From Alphaproteobacteria bacterium (GTDB taxonomy: Bacteria; Pseudomonadota; Alphaproteobacteria; JAEULC01): a stretch of DNA of 7,620 nucleotides. Below the pieces are notes generated by a model, which worked only from the letters and a program-made list of their open reading frames with translations, was not told the origin of the DNA and searched no databases. Of this stretch, positions 1-4,753 are shown piece after piece. The stretch covers positions 1 through 7,620 of the forward strand of contig JADZDN010000448.1 of the NCBI GenBank assembly GCA_020851015.1. Reading direction: 5' to 3'. Each line of letters begins with the position of its first letter. Within the stretch, counting starts at the first letter, position 1. The translations under genes were made by a program, and so were the position numbers.

Positions 1-12
1 AAGGCGTTGCTT

Positions 13-99
13 TGGTGCCCAGGAGAAGACTCGAACTTCCACGACCTTTCGGCCACAGGTACCTGAAACCTGCGCGTCTGCCAGTTCCGCCACCTGGGC
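13..99 (-). tRNA. tRNA-Leu (anticodon CAG), CCA encoded
   Basis: Read on the minus strand, this folds as a complete class II tRNA. The 7-bp acceptor stem pairs GCCCAGG (93-99) with CCTGGGC (17-23), followed by the discriminator A (16) and an encoded CCA (13-15). The anticodon stem is CAGGT/ACCTG (68-72 with 56-60). The 7-base loop TTCAGGT (61-67) places CAG at positions 34-36, reading the leucine codon CUG. The T stem GGAAG/CTTCT closes the loop TTCGAGT. A long variable arm (TGGCCGAAAGGTC region) is typical of tRNA-Leu. CUG is heavily used in the GC-rich genes nearby. The 3' end points to the left edge of the window, so any element integrated at its 3' end would lie outside the window. Confidence 0.96.
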
Positions 100-111
100 T
101 AAGCGGGGCGC

Positions 112-139
112 ATTTTGGCCAGGGACGTCAGGAAGTCAA
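112..139 (-). promoter_or_regulatory. probable promoter of tRNA-Leu
   Basis: On the minus strand a -35 box TTGACT (139-134, 5 of 6 to TTGACA) is followed after 16 bases by CAAAAT (117-112, 4 of 6 to TATAAT). A start about 6-7 bases further on would fall near 105, a few bases before the mature tRNA 5' end at 99, which is the usual geometry for a tRNA gene. This is a hand match and has not been tested. Confidence 0.45.
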
Positions 140-189
140 ATGGATTAAGCGGCGCGCCCCTGACAACCGTTGGGCGGAACGACATGTTG

Positions 190-211
190 GACATGCCATA
201 CGATGCATGTC
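190..211. promoter_or_regulatory. candidate HigA operator: 7-bp inverted repeat
   Basis: GACATGC (190-196) and GCATGTC (205-211) form a perfect inverted repeat around an 8-base spacer. A further partial copy of the left half, GACATG, lies at 181-186. The repeat ends 10 bases before the toxin ATG. HigA-type antitoxins of the XRE family usually repress their own operon by binding such palindromes over the promoter, so autoregulation is the natural reading. I could not place convincing -35 and -10 boxes; TACGAT at 199-204, inside the repeat spacer, is the best -10 candidate. Confidence 0.55.
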
Positions 212-221
212 ATAGGTGGTC

Positions 222-500
222 ATGATCCGAAGCTGGAAGGACGCCGCGACCAGGCGTTTCGCCGAGGAAGGCAAGGGCCGGTTTTCCGGCTTGGACGAAG
301 AGAAGGCGCTGGCGCGCTTACAGCTGCTCGACTCCGTACGGTCGATGGAAGAGATACCCAGCCTGGCATCGATCAAGCTTCACAAGCTGAAGGGCGATCG
401 GAAGGGACGCTGGGCGATGACGATCAACGGACCCTGGCGGCTGGTCTTTGTGTTCAAGGACGGGGACGCCCATGAGGTCGAGATCGTCGACTGCCACTGA
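222..500 (+). CDS. higB: HigB/RelE-superfamily toxin of a type II TA system
   Basis: Predicted 92-residue toxin that would cleave mRNA on the ribosome and be neutralised by the HigA protein encoded just downstream. The start MIRSW, the block KLHKLKGDRKGRW (residues 53-65), INGPWRLVFVF (68-78) and the C-terminal end VEIVDCH match the HigB/GraT branch. In that branch the end is usually VEIVDYH, so Cys91 replaces the usual Tyr. Conserved basic and histidine residues expected at the active site are present (Arg73, terminal His92), and the length is normal, so the toxin looks intact. The ATG at 222 is chosen because family members begin MI(R/K)S. A GTG at 216 would add two residues but has no Shine-Dalgarno. 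The AGGTGG at 214-219 is only two bases from the ATG, so initiation may be weak. Toxin before antitoxin is the standard higBA order. Confidence 0.88.
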   Translation: MIRSWKDAATRRFAEEGKGRFSGLDEEKALARLQLLDSVRSMEEIPSLASIKLHKLKGDRKGRWAMTINGPWRLVFVFKDGDAHEVEIVDCH

Positions 501-508
501 GGTGCGAC

Positions 509-808
509 ATGGCTGAAACCAAGAAGTTCCACGAAGTCCATCCCGGCGCGATCCTCAAGGAAGAGCTCGCGGCGCGCGGCCTCAGCGCGGCGGCCTTCGC
601 TCTCAAGCTGCGCGTACCGCCGCAGCGCGTGCAGGAGATCGTGGCCGGCAAGCGCGCAATCTCGCCGGAAACGGCGCTGCGGATCGGCACCGCTTTGGGC
701 ACCGGGGCGCGTATCTGGCTTGCCATGCAGCAGGCCTACGACTTGCGGATGGTCGAGATCAAGGTGGGGGACAAGGTGCGCGCCGAGGTGCAGAGCGCGG
801 CATAGGCG
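509..808 (+). CDS. higA: HigA-family antitoxin, XRE helix-turn-helix
   Basis: Predicted 98-residue antitoxin and transcriptional repressor paired with the toxin gene 8 bases upstream; the stop codon is TAG at 803-805. The N-terminus HEVHPGAILKEEL (residues 8-20) is the HigA family signature. The helix-turn-helix spans roughly residues 24-62 (GLSAAAFALKLRVPPQRVQEI, then the conserved ISPETALRIGTALG). The tail RIWLAMQQAYDL (68-79) matches the dimerisation helix motif WL..Q..YDL of this family. The ATG at 509 has GAGG (499-502) as Shine-Dalgarno, overlapping the toxin stop codon, which fits coupled translation. It probably binds the inverted repeat at 190-211. Length and motifs are complete, so the module appears functional. 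The coding region proper ends at 805. Confidence 0.87.
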
Positions 809-811
809 CGC

Positions 812-841
812 TGGACAAAAACGCGCGGCGGGATAAGTAAT
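812..841 (+). promoter_or_regulatory. possible promoter of the NDUFA9-like gene
   Basis: In the 64-base gap after higA, TGGACA (812-817, 5 of 6 to TTGACA) and AGTAAT (836-841, 4 of 6 to TATAAT) are 18 bases apart. Transcription would begin near 848, giving a short leader before the ATG at 870. The stretch is locally AT-rich compared with the flanking genes. No convincing terminator for higBA is visible here, so read-through from the toxin-antitoxin operon is also possible. Confidence 0.3.
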
Positions 842-869
842 CGGCATCGGGGCTTAGAGGCGGACGGTC

Positions 870-1829
870 ATGGCTGGACGATTGATCACGGTTTTCGGCG
901 GTTCGGGCTTCATCGGGCGGCATCTGGTCCGGCGGCTGGCGCGCCAGCAGGACCGGGTGCGGGTCGCCGTCCGGCACCCGCAGTCGGCGCTGTTCCTGAA
1001 GCCGATGGGCGATGTCGGCCAGATCACGCCGGTGCAAGCCAATCTGCGCGACGACCGCTCGGTCGCCGCCGCCGTCGCGGGGGCCGACGCGGTGGTGAAT
1101 CTGGTCGGCATTCTCTATTCGCGCGGCAAGCAGAGTTTCGCCGCCGTGCATCACGAGGGCGCGCAGCGCGTGGCCGCGGCGGCGAGGGCAGCGGGCGCGA
1201 AGCGCCTGGTGCAGATGTCGGCGCTTGGCGCGAATCCCCAATCGCCTGCCGGCTATGCGCGCAGCAAGGCGATGGGCGAGCAGACGGCGGGCGCTGCCTT
1301 CCCCGGCGCCACCTTCGTGCGTCCCAGCGTGGTGTTCGGGCCGGAGGACGATTTTTTCAACCGCTTCGCCCTGATGGCGATGTTCTCGCCGGTCCTGCCG
1401 ATCATCGGTCGGCCGCCCAACGGCCCCAGCTTCCAGCCGGTCTATGTCGGCGACGTGGCGGACGCGATCGTCAAGCTGCTCGACGATCCGGCGACGGCCG
1501 GGAAGACCTACGAGCTTGGCGGCCCGCGCACCTACACCATGGCCGAGATCATGGGCCTGGTGCTGGCATGGACCGGGCGCCGACGGCTGGTGGCCTGGCT
1601 GCCGCCCGCCCTGGTCGATCTCCAGGCCAGGCTGCTCGAGCTCCTGCCGGTACCGCCGCTCACCCGCGACCAGGTGAAGCTGCTCGCCGCCGACAATGTC
1701 TGCTACGGCAAGGCGCCTGGCCTGGCCGAGCTCGGCATCGCGCCGACGCCGGCCGAGGCCGTCGTGCCCGGCTACCTCGCCCGTTTCCGGCGGGCGAGCA
1801 AGAAGGGCCAACCGCTGCAGCCTGCCTGA
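870..1829 (+). CDS. complex I NDUFA9-like atypical SDR (NAD(P)-binding)
   Basis: A 319-residue extended or atypical short-chain dehydrogenase/epimerase of the family annotated as complex I NDUFA9 subunit family protein. The Rossmann motif GxxGxxG is clear at residues 10-16 (GGSGFIG). VVNLVGILY (75-83), SALGAN (117-122), the YxxxK pair Tyr129/Lys133, and RPSVVFGPEDDFFNRF (141-156) follow in the order typical of this family. VYVGDVADAI (181-190) is the usual C-terminal substrate-domain block. In mitochondria NDUFA9 is an accessory subunit of NADH:quinone oxidoreductase that holds NADPH. The bacterial relatives are named by similarity and their biochemical role is less certain; a nucleoside-diphosphate-sugar epimerase activity cannot be excluded. 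The ATG at 870 has AGAGG (856-860) nine bases upstream. Codon use is GC-rich, like the core genes around it. No signal peptide or membrane segment is evident. Confidence 0.85.
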   Translation: MAGRLITVFGGSGFIGRHLVRRLARQQDRVRVAVRHPQSALFLKPMGDVGQITPVQANLRDDRSVAAAVAGADAVVNLVGILYSRGKQSFAAVHHEGAQRVAAAARAAGAKRLVQMSALGANPQSPAGYARSKAMGEQTAGAAFPGATFVRPSVVFGPEDDFFNRFALMAMFSPVLPIIGRPPNGPSFQPVYVGDVADAIVKLLDDPATAGKTYELGGPRTYTMAEIMGLVLAWTGRRRLVAWLPPALVDLQARLLELLPVPPLTRDQVKLLAADNVCYGKAPGLAELGIAPTPAEAVVPGYLARFRRASKKGQPLQPA

Positions 1830-1869
1830 CGCTCGATAACACATAAATCGCATACCGCCACAACCGGTG

Positions 1870-1886
1870 GAAATCACAGGGATTTC
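1870..1886. repeat. GAAATC/GATTTC hairpin
   Basis: A perfect 6-bp inverted repeat with a 5-base loop (GAAATC, ACAGG, GATTTC), lying 41 bases after the stop of the NDUFA9-like gene. It shares one base with a weaker 4-bp hairpin (CCAC/GTGG, 1858-1870) and abuts the palindrome TGAGGCCTCA (1887-1896). It has no T-run behind it, so it is not a standard intrinsic terminator, although it could act as a transcript end stabiliser. Confidence 0.4.
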
Positions 1887-1901
1887 TGAGGCCTCAAGAG
1901 A

Positions 1902-1920
1902 TAGTACTGTAACGGTACTA
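1902..1920. promoter_or_regulatory. 19-bp near-perfect palindrome, operator-like
   Basis: TAGTACTGT-A-ACGGTACTA is a dyad with 8 of 9 arm positions matched; only positions 1908 and 1914 disagree. Length, symmetry and the single central base resemble operators of dimeric repressors such as TetR-type regulators. No such regulator gene is in the window, so the binding protein is unknown. The site lies 241 bases before the gltD start. It could control a promoter for gltD or be left from a lost neighbour gene. Confidence 0.4.
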
Positions 1921-2027
1921 GTATGCGGTTGGAGCAGGCTGCCGTTTCCCTTAAGCTGCCGCATTTGATATGCCTAGAAAATAATCACGTCAATCATAAT
2001 GACCTATTCTGTATTTTTCCACTCGCA

Positions 2028-2042
2028 TGGCAACTACTTGGC
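2028..2042 (+). promoter_or_regulatory. candidate sigma-54 (-24/-12) promoter upstream of gltD
   Basis: TGGCAACTACTTGGC matches the sigma-54 pattern TGGCAC-N5-TTGC. The -24 GG (2029-2030) and the -12 GC (2041-2042) have exactly 10 bases between them, and TGGCA is intact. The -12 box reads TGGC rather than TTGC. The start point would be near 2053, giving a leader of about 109 bases before gltD. Nitrogen-controlled expression through NtrC and RpoN would make sense for glutamate synthase, but I see no clear NtrC-type site upstream. Chance occurrence is possible. Confidence 0.3.
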
Positions 2043-2161
2043 CTGTAAGGTCGGGCCTGGAGAGAGCGCCCTGCGATCCTGGGTGGGGGAACTGCGTCAG
2101 GAGAGGCGACTCGATCGCCCGCTACAGTTAACCATCGCCAGTCGCGGTCCGGGGATAGTCG

Positions 2162-3613
2162 ATGCCCAACAACATGTTGAAATTCGTCGGGTTGGGGCAG
2201 CGCATGCCCGACAAGCGCCTGGCCGCCGAGCGCCGGCACGACTTCCAGGAGATCTATGCCGAGTTCGCGCCGGTGCGCGCCGCCGAGCAGGCGGGGCGCT
2301 GCTCGCAGTGCGGCGTGCCGTTCTGCCAGGTCCATTGCCCGCTGCAGAACAACATTCCCGACTGGCTGAAGCTGACCGCCGAGGGGCGGCTGGAGGAGGC
2401 CTACGAGGTTTCCTCGGCCACCAACAACATGCCGGAGATCTGCGGCCGCATCTGCCCGCAGGACCGCCTGTGCGAGGGCAACTGCGTCATCGAGAAAGGA
2501 TTCGAGTCGGTCACGATCGGCTCGGTCGAGAAATATATCACCGACACGGCGTTCGAGCGCGGGTGGGTCAAGCCGCCGAAGCCGGCGCGCGAACTCGGCC
2601 AGTCCGTCGGCATCGTCGGCGCCGGCCCCGGCGGCCTGGCCGCCGCCGAGCAGCTTCGGCGCAAGGGCTATGCGGTCACGGTTTATGACCGCTACGACCG
2701 CGCCGGCGGCCTTCTGATCTATGGCATTCCGAACTTCAAGCTGGAGAAGGAGATCGTCCAGCGTCGCACGCGGTTGCTGGCGGAAGGCGGGGTGGTCTTC
2801 CGGCAGGACTTCGAACTGGGCCGCGACGCGACCCTGGAGGAGCTGCGCCAGACGCACGATGCGGTGCTGATCGCGACCGGCGTTTACAAGGCACGCGACA
2901 TCCAGGGCCCGGGCTCGGGCCTGGAGCGCATCGTGGCGGCGATGCGCTACCTCGTCGCCTCGAACCGCCACGGCCTCGGCGACCAGGTGCCCGAGCTTGC
3001 CTCGGGCGCGCTCGACGCGAAGGACAAGAACGTCGTCGTCATCGGCGGCGGCGACACGGCGATGGACTGCGTGCGCACGGCGGTGCGCCAGGGGGCGGCC
3101 TCGGTGAAGTGCCTCTACCGCCGCGACCGCGCCAACATGCCGGGTTCGCAGCGCGAGGTGAAGCATGCCGAGGAGGAGGGCGTCGAGTTCGTCTGGCTGT
3201 CGGCGCCCGAGGCGTTTCTCGGGGACGGCGCGGTGCGCGCGGTTCGCGCCAGTCGTATCCACCTGGGCGTGCCGGATGCCACCGGCCGCCAGCAGCCGCA
3301 GGTGATCGAGGGCTCGCATTTCAACGTCGATGCCGACCTGGTGATCAAGGCGCTGGGCTTCGATCCGGACGACCTGCCGGTGATGTTCAAGGCGCCGGAA
3401 TTGAAGGTTACGCGCTGGGGTACCCTGGCCGTCGACCACCGCACGCAGATGACCAGCCTCGCGGGCGTGTTCGCCGCCGGCGACATCGTGCGCGGCGCGT
3501 CGCTGGTGGTGTGGGCGGTGCGCGACGGCCGCGACGCGGCCGACGCGATGCACCGCTACATGCGCGCCAAGACGGCCGGCGTCGAGCCGGTCGTGGCGCA
3601 GGCGGCGGATTGA
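2162..3613 (+). CDS. gltD: glutamate synthase (NADPH) small (beta) subunit
   Basis: Encodes the 483-residue electron-input subunit of NADPH-dependent glutamate synthase. It oxidises NADPH on FAD and passes electrons through Fe-S clusters to the GltB subunit, in the cytoplasm. Two cysteine groups that bind [4Fe-4S] clusters are intact: C47, C50, C55, C59 and C94, C98, C104, C108. The first dinucleotide fold, for FAD, is GAGPGG (153-158). The second, for NADPH, is GGGDTA (295-300). The C-terminal FAD-contact motif GVFAAGDIVRGASLVVWA is at 425-442. The length equals that of characterised two-subunit enzymes, about 480 residues. The ATG at 2162 has GGGGA (2151-2155) six bases upstream, and the N-terminus MPNNMLKF fits. 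It is the first gene of an apparent operon with the 375-codon gene (12-base gap) and gltB. Confidence 0.97.
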   Translation: MPNNMLKFVGLGQRMPDKRLAAERRHDFQEIYAEFAPVRAAEQAGRCSQCGVPFCQVHCPLQNNIPDWLKLTAEGRLEEAYEVSSATNNMPEICGRICPQDRLCEGNCVIEKGFESVTIGSVEKYITDTAFERGWVKPPKPARELGQSVGIVGAGPGGLAAAEQLRRKGYAVTVYDRYDRAGGLLIYGIPNFKLEKEIVQRRTRLLAEGGVVFRQDFELGRDATLEELRQTHDAVLIATGVYKARDIQGPGSGLERIVAAMRYLVASNRHGLGDQVPELASGALDAKDKNVVVIGGGDTAMDCVRTAVRQGAASVKCLYRRDRANMPGSQREVKHAEEEGVEFVWLSAPEAFLGDGAVRAVRASRIHLGVPDATGRQQPQVIEGSHFNVDADLVIKALGFDPDDLPVMFKAPELKVTRWGTLAVDHRTQMTSLAGVFAAGDIVRGASLVVWAVRDGRDAADAMHRYMRAKTAGVEPVVAQAAD

Positions 3614-3625
3614 GAGGCAACGACA

Positions 3626-4753
3626 ATGACTGCTTCGGCTGTCCATCGACCCACAACACGTTGGTCGCGCGAATTTCAGTCGGCCGCCACGATGACGGAC
3701 GATCTTGGCTCAATTGGCCAATTTGTGGGACCGCGCAAAGGCCTCGACAAGCGGACACATGGGGAAAAGGAAGACTACGTTCTGCGTCGCCTGATCACAG
3801 CCTGGCGCGTGGCTGAAACATTTCGCTTTCCCGTCACAATCCGGGCCTCGGCAGAAGACAAGGGCACACCGGATTTCCGATTTGATTGGGGCAAGGGCGA
3901 AGAACTAGGCGTCGAGGTCACAGAAGCTGGCGATCCCGCGCATCAGGCGTGGATGACAAAGATCGAGAGGCTTCTTGCCCAAGGCAAGGCGGTGGGATTG
4001 CCAGAAACCGACCCGGTCGGCCCTTCCGAGCGAACGATTGCAGAAATTGTCGCAGCTATCCAGGGCAAGGTCGCGGACTATGATGCGGGCTACTATCGCG
4101 TACCGGCCGCCTGCGACCTCGCAGTGTACGACAATACTGCTTTGGGGGGCTTTCTCGCGAAATGGCAGATTGTCCGTGACCTGGTTCGGCCAAGCGAAAT
4201 GCTGGGCCGATTCAAACGCATTCACTTTGTGTTCGAATCGCATGTTGTTAGTGACGTGTTTGGCAATGATCCACGAGTGGTCGATCTGCGCACGGAGTAC
4301 GAGATCGACTATGCGGAATGGATTGCCGGGCAAGTGAAGAAGCTGGCCGATCACGACCTGTCGACGATCGACGCCGGTCATATTGCGGAGGAGTTGGCGG
4401 ATTTGGGGAGGGCGGAACGCAACAAATTGGGCTCTCATCTTGAGAACCTGCTCCTTCATCTGTTGAAATGGCAGTTCCAAGCAACAAGAAGAGGCGCCAG
4501 CTGGAAGGTTTCCATCCGCAACGCCCGTATTGAAATCGAAAGGATACTAGAAGGTAGCCCCAGCCTCGTGAGGATTCTTGAGGATGAGTTCTCGTCAGGA
4601 CATACAAGAAGCGGTGTGCATTACGAACGTGCCCGGCAACTAGCGGCAGATGAGACGGAGCTGCCTGTCAAGGCATTTCCGGAGAAATGCCCCTATACAC
4701 TCGATCAATTGGTCGATCCCACCTTCCTGCCTGAAGGTCGCGGCCATGATTGA
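3626..4753 (+). CDS. unknown protein: nuclease-like N-terminal region fused to DUF29
   Basis: A 375-residue protein of unknown function. Residues ~224-370 resemble DUF29: YEIDYAEWIAGQVKKL (225-240), HIAEELADLGRAERNKL (252-268), LLLHLLKWQFQ (275-285), SWKVSIRNARIEI (302-314), FPEKCPYTLDQLVDPTFLPE (351-370). DUF29 is mostly helical and has no established activity. Residues ~46-222 show TPDF (81-84), then ELGVEVTEA (93-101). The order PD...E-x-T, with Thr99 where Lys is canonical, recalls divergent PD-(D/E)XK nuclease folds; CDLAVYDN (163-170) and FKRIHFVFE (196-204) look like later core strands. That assignment is only a hypothesis. The ATG at 3626 follows GAGAGG (3612-3617) by 8 bases; Met23 (3692) lacks such a site. 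The stop overlaps the gltB start by 8 bases. GC content is lower than in gltD or gltB, and codons such as AGG, ATA and CTA occur together near 4541-4549, suggesting acquisition from elsewhere. Confidence 0.8.
   Translation: MTASAVHRPTTRWSREFQSAATMTDDLGSIGQFVGPRKGLDKRTHGEKEDYVLRRLITAWRVAETFRFPVTIRASAEDKGTPDFRFDWGKGEELGVEVTEAGDPAHQAWMTKIERLLAQGKAVGLPETDPVGPSERTIAEIVAAIQGKVADYDAGYYRVPAACDLAVYDNTALGGFLAKWQIVRDLVRPSEMLGRFKRIHFVFESHVVSDVFGNDPRVVDLRTEYEIDYAEWIAGQVKKLADHDLSTIDAGHIAEELADLGRAERNKLGSHLENLLLHLLKWQFQATRRGASWKVSIRNARIEIERILEGSPSLVRILEDEFSSGHTRSGVHYERARQLAADETELPVKAFPEKCPYTLDQLVDPTFLPEGRGHD
4733..4748 (+). promoter_or_regulatory. gltB ribosome-binding site inside the upstream gene
   Basis: GAAGG (4733-4737) lies 8 bases before the ATG at 4746. 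It is formed by the last codons of the preceding gene (Pro-Glu-Gly). Its good spacing supports ATG 4746 as the gltB start. The ATGATTGA overlap (4746-4753) fits termination-reinitiation coupling between the two genes. Confidence 0.65.

Larger units (their letters stand above)
1830..2161. other. 332-base intergenic region, palindrome-rich
   Basis: I found no convincing gene on either strand between the NDUFA9-like gene and gltD. The first part (1858-1920) packs four palindromic elements: CCAC-5-GTGG (1858-1870), GAAATC-5-GATTTC (1870-1886), the uninterrupted TGAGGCCTCA (1887-1896), and a 19-bp near-palindrome (1902-1920). ATGCGG (1923-1928) pairs with CCGCAT (1959-1964). The stretch 1965-2020 is AT-rich relative to the genes, as expected for a promoter zone. 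An open frame from 1999 runs into gltD in the wrong frame and loses any protein-like character, so I do not call it. The region probably holds the end of the upstream transcript and the control region of the glutamate synthase operon. Confidence 0.7.

Noticed and set aside
807..828. GCGCG...CGCGC pair after higA as a terminator
   Set aside because: The stem is short, the loop holds the A-run instead of a T-run following the stem, and the sequence overlaps a plausible promoter. It is not convincing as a terminator.
759..1964. 401-codon open frame on the minus strand opposite the NDUFA9-like gene
   Set aside because: The real gene on the plus strand has clear Rossmann and YxxxK motifs. The antisense product shows none and ends across the higA region.
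1999..2688. Plus-strand frame covering the gltD leader and running into gltD
   Set aside because: After 2162 it is an out-of-frame reading of gltD rich in Arg and Ala. The first ~54 codons show no family, and no ribosome-binding site precedes the ATG.
1994..3646. 550-codon open frame on the minus strand opposite gltD
   Set aside because: It has the same Arg/His/Ala-rich shadow composition and lies across the unambiguous gltD gene.
3626..4753. The wedged gene as an insertion sequence or transposase
   Set aside because: No terminal inverted repeats, no target duplication and no transposase or recombinase motif are visible. The overlap with the gltB start is not typical of an insertion sequence.
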